64,000 bases of DNA from Dolomitihabitans soli (GCF_022213955.1 NZ_JAKNTW010000006.1:1-64000), one strand, 5' to 3'; positions 8,426 through 16,064 are shown, counted from the stretch's first letter. The notes: generated by a model from the letters alone, not told the origin. Translations and numbers: made by a program.

Positions 8426-8743
8426 TCTTGCTCCTTCATGATCGTCGTGCGGCGTGGACGCCTTGCGCCGCGCAGCCGTACGAGCCTTGGTCAAGACTTG
8501 TCAAAGGACAGTCCATGGCCGCGTAAAGAGACAAGAAGAGACCGTAGCCACCTGATCATGGTCCAAGCAGCCCGAAACTGGGCAAACAGCCGGACCGTTA
8601 TCGCTTCGTTACTGAGCGGCAGGAACCGATTTGGTGATCATCGCGTCCCAATTAGCCAAATCTTGAAGTGTCGTTTCGCAGGTGAACTGGAGTGATGGGA
8701 GAGGCTGAGCGCGCAATCGATGTCAACCACAATCGGGGGATTG
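8426..8743. promoter_or_regulatory. Divergent intergenic region between peptidase copy 5 and the SSI gene
   Basis: No gene is seen. The left part repeats the upstream region of copy 4 (to about 8705). The SSI gene on the other strand begins right after the end of the duplicated block, so inhibitor and peptidase diverge from one intergenic region. Confidence 0.4.
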
Positions 8744-9214
8744 ATGCGTCGCTTCGCGCGCCTGGCCGCACTCGGCCCGGCCCTACTCATCGGTGCCACC
8801 CTGGCCACCGCCACGCCCGCCGCCGCAGCCACGGAGGGCGTCACCACGCCGCCGCCTGGTGACGTTTTCTCGTGGTGGCCCTGGCAGCCCGAATACAGCC
8901 CACGCCGTACGCTCACGCTCACCATCAGCGAGAGCTGGCAGTCGTATGACCAGCCCGATCGGCGCGTGCAGCTGGTCTGCTCGCCCAGGCACTCCGGGCA
9001 CCCGAACGCCTGGTCGGCGTGCATCCAGCTCGCCCGCGCGAACGGCAACCCGGCCTACCTCCGCCCGACCTGGGGACTCGCCTGCACCAGGGAGTACAAC
9101 CCGGTGACGGTCACCGCGAACGGCGTCTGGGACGGCAACTACATCCGTTACCAGCGCACCTTCGCCAACTCCTGCACACTCAACGCCACGACGGGCTCTG
9201 TCTACAGGTTCTGA
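8744..9214 (+). CDS. SSI-family (subtilisin inhibitor-like) secreted protease inhibitor
   Basis: 156 residues. A signal peptide (MRRFARLAALGPALL...AAAA) is followed by the SSI domain. The four conserved Cys are at 79, 93, 114 and 144, matching the two SSI disulfides. Family landmarks include HPNAWSAC, REYNPVTVTANGVWDG and the C-terminal SVYRF. The reactive site, CPM in classical SSI, is CTR here, so P1 is R116, which predicts inhibition of trypsin-like rather than subtilisin-like enzymes. The start was taken at 8744 because GGGGGA lies just upstream; ATG 8720 is in frame but has no close RBS. It lies head-to-head with the peptidase cluster and may restrain those enzymes (inference). Confidence 0.93.
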   Translation: MRRFARLAALGPALLIGATLATATPAAAATEGVTTPPPGDVFSWWPWQPEYSPRRTLTLTISESWQSYDQPDRRVQLVCSPRHSGHPNAWSACIQLARANGNPAYLRPTWGLACTREYNPVTVTANGVWDGNYIRYQRTFANSCTLNATTGSVYRF

Positions 9215-9229
9215 CAGATGTCGAATCAT

Positions 9230-9260
9230 GAGTCCGGGTCGTTATTTTCGACCCGGACTC
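9230..9260 (+). terminator. Terminator of SSI gene
   Basis: A perfect 12-bp stem GAGTCCGGGTCG / CGACCCGGACTC with a T-rich loop (TTATTTT), 15 bp past the stop codon. Confidence 0.8.
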
Positions 9261-9272
9261 TAATCTGTAGGG

Positions 9273-10301
9273 ATGAGCCGCCCCAGCCTGGCGCGCAGGG
9301 TCGCTGATGCGGCCGAAATCGCGCTCGCCAACCGAAAATATGTCACTTTCGTTGACGTGCTCACCGGTCTCCGCTGGTTGAAATCTCGCCATTTGGACAT
9401 GTGGCGTCAAGGCCGGGTGTCACACCTCGAAGAGCTGGCGGCGGTCGACGCAGACCGGCTCGCCTCGGCGGTCGACCTGCTCCGGCGATGGGCCGAGGAG
9501 AAAGGGCTCACCCCGGTCGAAACCCCCTATCCGGGTGGCACGCGCGACCGCCGGGAGCTCCGCTTCACCGCCACCGCCGACGATCACGTCGAACGCGCCT
9601 GCCGTACCCACTGGGTCACTCCCGGCGCCAAGCCGAGGCCGGCCAAGGTGCCCGACCTCGTCGTCGTCGCCCCCCTCGACGACTGGACCTGCGCCACCTG
9701 CCAGGGCACCGGCCCCTACCTGATCATGGAAGACGACGCCCCACACTGCCTGAGCTGCGCGGACATGGACCACTTGGTCTTCCTGCCGGCTGGGAACGCC
9801 GCGATGAGCCGCCGGGCCAAGAAGGAGAGCGGCCTGTCGGCCGTCGTCGTCCAGTTCAACCGCCGCCGGAAGGTCTACCAACGCCAGGGCGTGCTCATCG
9901 AAGAGGCGGCGCTGGCGCAGGCCGAGGAACAGTGCCTCGCGGACGAAGAGGTACGGCAGCGCCGCCGCGACCGTGACCGGGAACGCCGGGCCGACCAGGA
10001 CGTGGAGTTCCAGGCCCGGATGGCCGCCGAGATCCTGCGCCTGTTCCCCGGCATCGACGCCGCCCGCGCCGACTCGATCGCCGCCCACGCCGCGGTGCGA
10101 GGCAGCGGCCGCGTCGGCCGTACGGCTGCCGCCCGCGCGCTCGACGAGAACGCGATCACCCTCGCCGTGATCGCCTCCATCCGCCACCTCGACACCGACT
10201 ACGACCGGCTCCTGATGTCAGGCGTCCCCCGGATGACGGCCCGCGACCAGATCCGCCCTACGATCGACCGGATACTGGAGCGATTCCGTCACCTCATCTA
10301 A
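9273..10301 (+). CDS. DUF2293 domain-containing protein
   Basis: 342 residues. A CxxC-x16-CxxC pattern (CATCQG ... HCLSCAD, about residues 145-168) suggests a small zinc-binding knuckle. A charged coiled-coil stretch of Arg/Asp/Glu repeats (about 215-245) follows. The C-terminal part, with TDYDRLLMSGVPRMTARDQI, is the signature of DUF2293. The molecular function of this family is unknown to me. The ATG has a short GGG-only leader, so it may be translated from a near-leaderless mRNA. It seems to stand alone. Confidence 0.8.
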   Translation: MSRPSLARRVADAAEIALANRKYVTFVDVLTGLRWLKSRHLDMWRQGRVSHLEELAAVDADRLASAVDLLRRWAEEKGLTPVETPYPGGTRDRRELRFTATADDHVERACRTHWVTPGAKPRPAKVPDLVVVAPLDDWTCATCQGTGPYLIMEDDAPHCLSCADMDHLVFLPAGNAAMSRRAKKESGLSAVVVQFNRRRKVYQRQGVLIEEAALAQAEEQCLADEEVRQRRRDRDRERRADQDVEFQARMAAEILRLFPGIDAARADSIAAHAAVRGSGRVGRTAAARALDENAITLAVIASIRHLDTDYDRLLMSGVPRMTARDQIRPTIDRILERFRHLI

Positions 10302-10311
10302 GGTCCCGCGG

Positions 10312-10352
10312 GTCGCCTAGTTCACTAGGTGCGTTGTCGCCTAGTAGGCTAG
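10312..10352. promoter_or_regulatory. CTAG-rich operator-like repeats
   Basis: Four CTAG tetramers at 10317, 10325, 10341 and 10349 form two CTAG-N4-CTAG palindromes 24 bp apart, within a direct repeat GTCGCCTAGT (10312, 10336). CTAG is rare in such GC-rich genomes. The site ends 9 bp before the GTG of the next gene, the right place for autoregulation by the HTH protein of the pair. Confidence 0.55.
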
Positions 10353-10361
10353 ATTTCGTGG

Positions 10362-10598
10362 GTGACGCTGCGTACGTATCCCGAGATACGAGACAGGATC
10401 TATGAGTTGGCACGTCGGAAGGGTGTTCGTCCAGACTGGGTGGAAGACCATCCGACGGGCCGCACGCTTCTTCTTCTCGATTCGGAGCAGAAGGTCCTTG
10501 CCCGCGCGACTGTGCCCACGCGAGCATTGACCCCATCTCGACTGGCGCGGCTGAGCCAGGATCTGGAAGGCGTCTTCGGAAAGGATTGGCTGCAGTGA
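10362..10598 (+). CDS. Small protein of unknown function, first gene of a toxin-antitoxin-like pair
   Basis: 78 residues from GTG 10362 (the nearby GTG 10358 leads to an early stop). I do not recognise the family. It is basic at the N-terminus (REIRDRIYELARRKG-like composition) with a central LLLLDSEQKVLARA strand pair and no signal peptide. It overlaps the next gene by 4 nt (GTGA), so they are translationally coupled. Size and partner suggest the toxin side of a HicAB-like module, but HicA hallmarks (double-stranded RNA-binding fold with a catalytic His in a GSH motif) are not visible. Confidence 0.6.
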   Translation: MTLRTYPEIRDRIYELARRKGVRPDWVEDHPTGRTLLLLDSEQKVLARATVPTRALTPSRLARLSQDLEGVFGKDWLQ

Positions 10599-10975
10599 GC
10601 ATCACGGTACGGGTCAAGGTGATCCGGGAAGATGGCTACTGGATCGGCCTCCCGGTGGACGTTCCCGGCAGCTTCGCGGGCAAGACCCTCGACGAGATGA
10701 TGGACGAGGCACGTGCCGCCTTGCCACTGCTCGCCGACTGCGAGTCTGACGAACTGACGGTCGAGTATGTCTATGACATCGGAACTGAGGCGGCTCGCGC
10801 CCTAGACCGCTTCACAGAGCTGGCGGGGAGGGTCAAGGATGTCACCGCCGCCTATGACGATGCGGCGAAGTCAGCCGCCCGTGCCCTCACGGCCGAGGGA
10901 ATCACGGAGCGCGACGGAGCCAGGCTGATGGGGCTGTCGAAGCAGCGAGTCCATCAGTTGAAGCATGCCCAGTAA
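10595..10975 (+). CDS. HicB-like antitoxin/repressor with C-terminal HTH
   Basis: 126 residues from GTG 10595, overlapping the upstream stop by 4 nt. The N-terminal half (EDGYWIGLPVDVPGSFAGKTLDEMMDEARAAL pattern: aromatic, a PG turn, then a helix) fits the partial RNase-H fold of HicB. The C-terminal 40 residues (ITERDGARLMGLSKQRVHQL) look like a helix-turn-helix. HicB antitoxins often pair this fold with a DNA-binding domain and repress their own promoter, here possibly through the CTAG repeats. Confidence 0.65.
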   Translation: MSITVRVKVIREDGYWIGLPVDVPGSFAGKTLDEMMDEARAALPLLADCESDELTVEYVYDIGTEAARALDRFTELAGRVKDVTAAYDDAAKSAARALTAEGITERDGARLMGLSKQRVHQLKHAQ

Positions 10976-11014
10976 CCAGATGTCTCGGTGCCGTTTCTGC
11001 GCGCAGGAGTGTAA

Positions 11015-11395
11015 GTGATCGGCAATCTGCAGTGTGTGGTGCTCGACTGTCCCGATGCGCTTGCGCTCGCCCGGTTCTACCAGGTGCTGGTGGGCGGTGA
11101 GGTCAACAGGCCCGACCGCCGGTGGAGCCTCGACGAGCAGTGGGCGACCCTCCACACCGACACCGGCCTGGTCCTCGCCTTTCAGGGAGTCGACGACTAT
11201 CACCCGCCCCAGTGGCCGGACCCCACCCGGCCACAGCAGTTTCACCTCGACATCGACGTAGCCGATCTCGATGAGGCTTACCGGCAGGTCGTCGCCCTCG
11301 GGGCGACCCTTCTCGACGACGCCCAGTCATGGCGGATCTACGCCGATCCCGCAGGTCACCCCTTCTGCCTGGTTCCGGAGAGCCCGGCGAACTGA
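11015..11395 (+). CDS. VOC-family (glyoxalase/bleomycin-resistance fold) protein
   Basis: 126 residues from GTG 11015, with AGGAG 6 nt upstream. A single vicinal-oxygen-chelate unit is recognisable: the opening VVLDCPDALALARFYQ, the central QQFHLDIDVADLDEAYRQV with a metal-ligand-like His, and the ending IYADPAGHPFCLVPE. Members range from lyases to antibiotic-binding proteins; the substrate cannot be predicted. It follows the HicB-like gene by 39 bp but has its own RBS. Confidence 0.8.
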   Translation: MIGNLQCVVLDCPDALALARFYQVLVGGEVNRPDRRWSLDEQWATLHTDTGLVLAFQGVDDYHPPQWPDPTRPQQFHLDIDVADLDEAYRQVVALGATLLDDAQSWRIYADPAGHPFCLVPESPAN

Positions 11396-11516
11396 CCGGC
11401 CTGGTGACGCCGGCCTGGTTTGTCGGCTTGGGTTGCCGGCCTGGTTTGCCGGTCGCCTCATGGGAGGAATTCGCCTAGCCCTCTATGGATGAGGGCGAGG
11501 TGAGGTAGAGCTCTCT

Positions 11517-11548
11517 GCTTCGTCAGGACGGCATCGCCCTGACGAAGC
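11517..11548 (-). terminator. Terminator of the DUF397/XRE operon
   Basis: An 11-bp perfect stem GCTTCGTCAGG / CCTGACGAAGC with a 10-nt loop, 8 bp beyond the stop of the DUF397 gene. Confidence 0.7.
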
Positions 11549-11556
11549 ACCAGACC

Positions 11557-11769
11557 TCAGCCGAACTCGCCGGCCTTGGCACCGCTCAGGAAGGCGTCCC
11601 ATTCGGGCGGGGTGAAGAACAGCTTGGGGCCGTCGGGGTCCTTCGAATCACGCACCGCGATCAGCCCGGCATGGCCCGGCTCGCCGTTGATCCGGGCGAC
11701 CTCGACGCAGTTGCCGCCGTTACTTCCAGAGAAACTCGACTTGAACCACGTCGCATTACTCAGGTCCAT
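11557..11769 (-). CDS. DUF397 protein
   Basis: 70 residues. Characteristic DUF397 pattern: WFKSSFSGSNGGNCVEVA, then IAVRDSKDPDGP, then FTPPEWDAFLSG. DUF397 proteins are small actinomycete-specific partners of XRE/DUF5753 regulators in WhiJ-like developmental loci. The start ATG lies inside the 3' end of the XRE gene (10-nt overlap), so the pair is translationally coupled. Confidence 0.9.
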   Translation of the reverse strand: MDLSNATWFKSSFSGSNGGNCVEVARINGEPGHAGLIAVRDSKDPDGPKLFFTPPEWDAFLSGAKAGEFG

Positions 11770-12584
11770 CTTTCCTCTGCCGTCCTCTTGATCAGATCCA
11801 CGGACATGGCGAGCGGCAAGGCTTCGGTGCGAATGGCCTCGAAGCACTCCACTGCCGCTGCTACATCCTCCGGATCGCTCGTGGTGATACCTCGGATGGC
11901 CGTCTCCGCATACAGTATGTCGCTTCCTCCGTCGAACGTGGCGATTGCGAATCCCCCGAGTAGCCCCGAATGCATCCCGTGCGGAACGATCTGAACACTG
12001 AGCCGCGGGTTGATCGCCGAGATCAAGTGCTCTAGTTGTGCACGCATCACCGCAGGTCCGCCGATCGGACGATGGAGAACTGCCTCGTCGATCACGCACC
12101 GAAGAATTGGTGGGGCAGGATCATCGCGGGTGAGTATGGTCTGACGATCCAGACGGACTGCTAGAGCTGTTTCGTCACCCATTAGTAGGACACGGGCATA
12201 CGCCTCGGTTTGCAGTAGCCCAGGAATCACAAGCGCTTCGTGGGTTCGAAGCGTGGTGGCAGCCTGTTCCTTGTCTCTCCACCTGCCGAACCACGACGGG
12301 ATGTGCTGACCGCGTCGCCAGTCGAGCAGTCGATGGAGGCACCCCCCAGTCCCCAGGGCCTCGTCGCAGCTCTGGGCGAACTCGGGACTGGCCGGGAGTT
12401 GCCCTGTCTCCACCCCGCTGATCAGCGACTCGCTGAAGTGGATCTTCTGGCTGAGCTGGGCCTGCGTGAGGCTCGCCGCCTGGCGGTAGTGACGCAGTTC
12501 CCTGCCCCAGATCGCCTGAGGCGCATAAAGGTCGGCCACTATGCCCTTCCTGTCGGAGTTCAACGAAATCCGGACGGCCTTCAA
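11760..12584 (-). CDS. XRE-family regulator with DUF5753 (WhiJ-like)
   Basis: 274 residues from a TTG start at 12584; a GTG at 12539 (VADLYAPQ) is a shorter possibility. The HTH is near residues 30-85 (LRHYRQAASLTQAQLSQKI, ISGVETGQ). The DUF5753 sensor-like domain fills the rest (SWFGRWRDKEQAATTLRTHE, LVIPGLLQTEAYAR, MHSGLLGGFAIATF). It is followed by DUF397 and diverges from an ATP-binding protein gene, the standard trio that in Streptomyces tunes development and antibiotic production. Confidence 0.9.
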   Translation of the reverse strand: MKAVRISLNSDRKGIVADLYAPQAIWGRELRHYRQAASLTQAQLSQKIHFSESLISGVETGQLPASPEFAQSCDEALGTGGCLHRLLDWRRGQHIPSWFGRWRDKEQAATTLRTHEALVIPGLLQTEAYARVLLMGDETALAVRLDRQTILTRDDPAPPILRCVIDEAVLHRPIGGPAVMRAQLEHLISAINPRLSVQIVPHGMHSGLLGGFAIATFDGGSDILYAETAIRGITTSDPEDVAAAVECFEAIRTEALPLAMSVDLIKRTAEERWT

Positions 12585-12668
12585 GGGCTCACCCTGGTAG
12601 CCGATTCCTTACAGAGAGTAGTTCGCGGCGAGAGGATGAGCACAGGAAACCGGAAAGGAGCAGAGCGC

Positions 12669-13247
12669 ATGGAAAAGGCTCTCAAAACCAGGATGGTGTT
12701 CGCCGGCCACCCTTACACGCGGGAACCCACATCATGCGTCCTGGGCGAAAAGCGGATCCCCCGCGAGACCGCCGCCGTCGCCTCCCTCCGCCGTTTCGTC
12801 CACGACATCGCCGCAGACTGGAAAGCCGCCGAAGACATCCCCGAAACCGCCGCCCTCCTGGTCTCAGAACTCGCCACGAACGCCCTCACCCACGGCTCCT
12901 CCGACGCCCCCACCACCAGCACCATCCACGTCACCGTCACCCGTGAACGCTCCACCCTGAGAGTCGCCGTCCACGACTCCTCCACCGCCATCCCCCGAAT
13001 CCGCCGCCTCAACTACCTCGCCCAATCCGGCCGCGGCCTCACCATCGTCCAAACCCTCGCCGACAACTGGGGCTGGACTTTCACCCCCTCCGGCAAAACC
13101 GTCTGGTTCACCCTCCTCGCCTGGACCTTAAAGGACAAGTGCATCTCTCGATCGACAGCCGATTCCCTGACAGTTCGGCTACTCGGAGAGACGGGCTCGA
13201 CCGAAGTTGATAATTCTGGACGGAGTCAGATCGATCGCTCGGATTAG
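12669..13247 (+). CDS. HATPase-fold ATP-binding regulatory protein (RsbW/anti-sigma-like)
   Basis: 192 residues from ATG 12669, with AAAGGAG 9 nt upstream. GHKL ATPase boxes: N-box ELATNALTHG, G1-like VHDSSTAIP, and G2 SGRGLTIVQTLAD. The family includes anti-sigma kinases and the AbaA-orfA-like component of WhiJ loci. It is transcribed away from the XRE/DUF397 operon, with about 85 bp between starts. After about residue 160 (NLAWTLKDKC region) the tail loses family resemblance and GC content falls, suggesting that the C-terminus was changed by a recombination junction. Confidence 0.85.
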   Translation: MEKALKTRMVFAGHPYTREPTSCVLGEKRIPRETAAVASLRRFVHDIAADWKAAEDIPETAALLVSELATNALTHGSSDAPTTSTIHVTVTRERSTLRVAVHDSSTAIPRIRRLNYLAQSGRGLTIVQTLADNWGWTFTPSGKTVWFTLLAWTLKDKCISRSTADSLTVRLLGETGSTEVDNSGRSQIDRSD

Positions 13248-13329
13248 CTGCAAACATCACTGCCGACAACTCTGCCCGCGTCGGGCTACGCCAGCTCAAT
13301 GCATTTTCAGCATTTCTGCAATAGGCAGA

Positions 13330-13833
13330 TTAGAAGCCCTCACGACCACCATGAATAAGCGAATTTCGAATAAGGTCACGCTGGTATAGGATCACTGAAG
13401 TACACCTCCTATTATTACGCTCAGCATCGACACTGAGATCGGCGACTTCCTCTCTATCCATCGATCCTTCATAGCAGTAAGAAAGAACGTTGTACACCCC
13501 TTCTGCATGCAGGCCATCGGAAGCTTCGCAGCATTCCATTACAGCCGAAAGAAGATGGGCAGTACCAGGCTCTTCAGTCCCCTCGTATACGTCATCGAAG
13601 TCCTCAACTAGTTCCGGTTGCTCCGAAATGCCCCCCCTCTCTTCAGCTACAGCCTGGCGGCAAACCGTTAATGCCCTCTCCAAGAAAGCTAGCGTCGCAC
13701 CATCCTGGATTGGCGGAGACATCGTTTCCAATGTCCACTCAATTGCAGCCACTGCCAGCGCCAGTCGTTCAGCCGGATTGAGAGTGGCTAGCATCTCTCG
13801 CTCAGAAGCCATTTCATGGTCCCAGAGCAGCAT
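13330..13833 (-). CDS. Putative orphan immunity protein downstream of an Rhs remnant
   Basis: 167 residues, acidic and largely helical, no signal peptide, no family recognised. ATG 13833 has GGAGG 6 nt upstream, and overlaps the stop codon of the Rhs-remnant frame as TGATG. This is the arrangement of an immunity gene directly behind a polymorphic toxin. The gene is less GC-rich than its neighbours, which fits horizontal origin. The immunity role is an inference from position only. Confidence 0.6.
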   Translation of the reverse strand: MLLWDHEMASEREMLATLNPAERLALAVAAIEWTLETMSPPIQDGATLAFLERALTVCRQAVAEERGGISEQPELVEDFDDVYEGTEEPGTAHLLSAVMECCEASDGLHAEGVYNVLSYCYEGSMDREEVADLSVDAERNNRRCTSVILYQRDLIRNSLIHGGREGF

Positions 13834-13835
13834 CA

Positions 13836-14186
13836 GCACCCTCCAACTAAATCAACACCGGGATACTCGCCAATCCGTCCAGCACAGTTTTGCCGACTGG
13901 GTCCACACGGCGGACGAGAGGTCGCCATTCTACCCTGATCCGACAGACGCCCCTGGTCCACGGCATTTAGCATTACTTGCTCCGCGTCAGTCTGGCCGTT
14001 CGCTCCTTGGGTGGCGAGCTGTGAGCTCACGCCGGGCTGGCTGATCCCGGTGGTGAACTTCATGCCCTTGTGATAATTCGCTGCCCCCGTAGTGGCATCA
14101 CGTGCTGAGACTTCCCACTGATATGTCTTTCCCCATTCCATGAATCCAGCGGGAACCGGCCAGAACGGGTCGGTATAGTGTCGCCA
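13836..14186 (-). pseudogene. Remnant of an Rhs-family polymorphic toxin gene
   Basis: The stretch 13992-14186 encodes a typical Rhs N-terminal spacer sequence: DPFWPVPAG, MEWGKTYQWEVSARD, KFTTGISQPGVSS, QLATQGANGQ. In intact actinobacterial Rhs proteins, QGANGQ is followed by the GNYT/RSYN repeat section; here the frame jumps to unrelated sequence (TDAEQVMLNAVDQG...) and stops at 13833. Both the beginning and the long YD-repeat core are missing, so this is a deletion relic. Confidence 0.7.
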
Positions 14187-14306
14187 AGTCGACCTCGCGC
14201 ACGTAGCGCCAGGCGATGGTGGGCCTGGCGAAGCAGTTGGCCGGGTGGTGTAGGTGCTCCTGATCTGGATGGATCGCTTGCGATGCAACCTGGCTAGGCT
14301 CGCTGG

Positions 14307-15365
14307 GTGGCACGAGGGGTGAGGGAAGCGCGGGCGGTGGCGGCGCGGTGGGTTGTTGGGCAGGCCGCTGGGGCTCCTGGTTTTGCGGGCGCGTATTTCA
14401 GTGGGTCGTCGATTTGGTTGCCTGATGATGCCGAGTTGCCCGTTGGGTCCGACGTCGATGTGATGGTCGTGACCGACGGTGTGGAGGCGCCGCCGAAGTT
14501 GGGGAAGTTCCGTCACGAAGGTGTGCTCATTGAGGTCACCTATTTGTCCTGGGAACAGATCCGCTCGGCTGACCACATCCTGGCGTCCTATCATCTGGCC
14601 GGCAGTTTCCGGACGGACACCGTCATCGCCGACCCGACCGGCAGGTTGACCGAGCTGCAGAAGGCGACGGCCAGGGATTACGCGAAACTCCCGTGGGTTC
14701 GCCGCCGATGCCTGGACGCGGAGCGGCGGATTGTCGCCGGGATCGGCTCGCTCGACGCGTCGGCTGCGCCGTACGAGCAGGTGACGGGGTGGTTGTTTCC
14801 GGCGGGGGTGACCACGCACGTGTTGTTGAGCGCGGGGTTGCGTAATCCGACCGTGCGGCTGCGTTATCTGGCGGTTCGGGAGCTTCTCGTTGAGTACGGC
14901 ATGCCGGAGGTTCAGGAGGAGTTGCTGGGGCTGCTCGGTTGCGCAGACCTCACCCGGGCGGAGGTCGAGCGGTGGTTGGGGGCGATGACGGAGGTGTTCG
15001 ATGCCACGGTTCCCCTGGTCAGGACGCCGTTCTTCTTCGCGAGTGACATCACGGCCGAGGCCAGGCCGATCGCGGTCGACGGTAGTCGGCACCTCGTCGA
15101 GCGGGGGCGGCATCGGGAGGCGGTGTTCTGGATCGTCGCGACGTACGCTCGTTGTCTGAAGATTCTCGCGCATGACGCTTCGCCGGCCACGTACGCTCGC
15201 TTCGTCCCGGCCTTCGAGGAGTTGACGGCAGGGCTGGGGCTCACCGATCTCCAGCGGCGGGCGCAGGAGGTGATGGACTTCCTGCCTCGGCTCGGGGAGA
15301 TCACGGAAGCGATCCTGGCTAGGAACTCTGGCATCGATCGGGGACGGAGTGCCGATGACGGATGA
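14307..15365 (+). CDS. Nucleotidyltransferase-fold protein (aminoglycoside NTase/MNT-like)
   Basis: 352 residues from GTG 14307. The polymerase-beta-type NTase motif is clear near residues 30-55: SGSSIWLPDDAELPVGSDVDVMVV (GS, then the DxD metal pair), with a third acidic strand LIEVTYLSWE further on. The long helical C-terminal half resembles kanamycin nucleotidyltransferase-type proteins. It may AMP-transfer to a small molecule or protein; the substrate is unknown. No RBS is seen, so translation may be leaderless. It overlaps the next gene by 11 nt. Confidence 0.8.
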   Translation: MARGVREARAVAARWVVGQAAGAPGFAGAYFSGSSIWLPDDAELPVGSDVDVMVVTDGVEAPPKLGKFRHEGVLIEVTYLSWEQIRSADHILASYHLAGSFRTDTVIADPTGRLTELQKATARDYAKLPWVRRRCLDAERRIVAGIGSLDASAAPYEQVTGWLFPAGVTTHVLLSAGLRNPTVRLRYLAVRELLVEYGMPEVQEELLGLLGCADLTRAEVERWLGAMTEVFDATVPLVRTPFFFASDITAEARPIAVDGSRHLVERGRHREAVFWIVATYARCLKILAHDASPATYARFVPAFEELTAGLGLTDLQRRAQEVMDFLPRLGEITEAILARNSGIDRGRSADDG

Positions 15366-15846
15366 CATCGCGACGGAACGGCTTGATCTTCGGCCGCTGC
15401 TCGTGGAGCACGCCGAGGAGATGGCCGTCGTGCTCTCGGACCCGGCGCTGCACGTCTACATCGGTGGCAGGCCCGCGACCACGGACGAGCTGCGCGCCCG
15501 TTATGAACGCATGGTGGAGGGTTCACCCGATGTGAGGATCATCTGGCGCAACTGGGTGATCTGGTGCAAGGAGGAAGCGCGCCTGGTGGGTTATGTCCAG
15601 GCGACGATCGAGGGGCCGACGGCGGAGATCGCCTGGGTGGTGGGCACGCCCTGGCAGGGGCGCGGGTTCGCGAAGGAAGCCGCAGGCGGGCTCGTCGGCT
15701 GGCTGACGGGGGAGAAGGTCGACACGGTGATCGCGCACATCCATCCGGAGAACCTCGCGTCGGCTGCCGTGGCCGCCTCTGCCGGTCTTGTCCCCACTGA
15801 CCAGTGGCACGACGGAGAGCGACGCTGGAGCCTGGCAATCCGCTGA
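15355..15846 (+). CDS. GNAT-family N-acetyltransferase
   Basis: 163 residues from ATG 15355 inside the end of the NTase gene, so the two form an operon. RimJ/RimL-like start TERLDLRPL, then the acetyl-CoA loop GTPWQGRGFAKEAA and the strand IHPENLASAAVAASAGL. The acceptor is unknown. Overlap with the NTase gene suggests a joint role, perhaps drug modification (inference). Confidence 0.88.
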   Translation: MTDDIATERLDLRPLLVEHAEEMAVVLSDPALHVYIGGRPATTDELRARYERMVEGSPDVRIIWRNWVIWCKEEARLVGYVQATIEGPTAEIAWVVGTPWQGRGFAKEAAGGLVGWLTGEKVDTVIAHIHPENLASAAVAASAGLVPTDQWHDGERRWSLAIR

Positions 15847-16064
15847 TGGACGGGCTCCCGACCTCGATGAGAGTGTCGTTCTGCAGTGCGAACAGCGTGC
15901 TGACTGAGTCATCGGTGCTGATCCAGCGATCTCCGGGTAGGGGCCAGCACCCGGCGGGCGGCCTGTCGTCGGGCTGGGCGCATGCCGCTGCGGCTGTGAC
16001 GCGGACGCTTGCGGTCGGGCCCGCGTGGGTGAGACCGGGAGTCGGCTCACCCACGCGGGGTCGT
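15847..16064. other. Intergenic region between convergent genes
   Basis: 218 bp. It holds the strong hairpin at 16020-16059. On the minus strand a short open stretch (WISTDDSVSTLFALQND) looks peptide-like but has no start and no recognised homology, so it is not called. Confidence 0.4.
16020..16059 (-). terminator. Terminator of the GNAT gene ending at 16065
   Basis: A 14-bp perfect stem CCCGCGTGGGTGAG / CTCACCCACGCGGG with a 12-nt loop, immediately after the stop codon. It may also serve the convergent gene pair. Confidence 0.75.

Noticed and set aside
10362-10598. HicA toxin
   Set aside because: Size and partner fit, but the HicA signature (GSH-type catalytic His motif) is not present, so only a neutral name was given.
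13833-15368. 511-residue minus-strand frame including the Rhs segment
   Set aside because: Only the last third (13836-14186) resembles a protein family; the rest is antisense of the nucleotidyltransferase gene.
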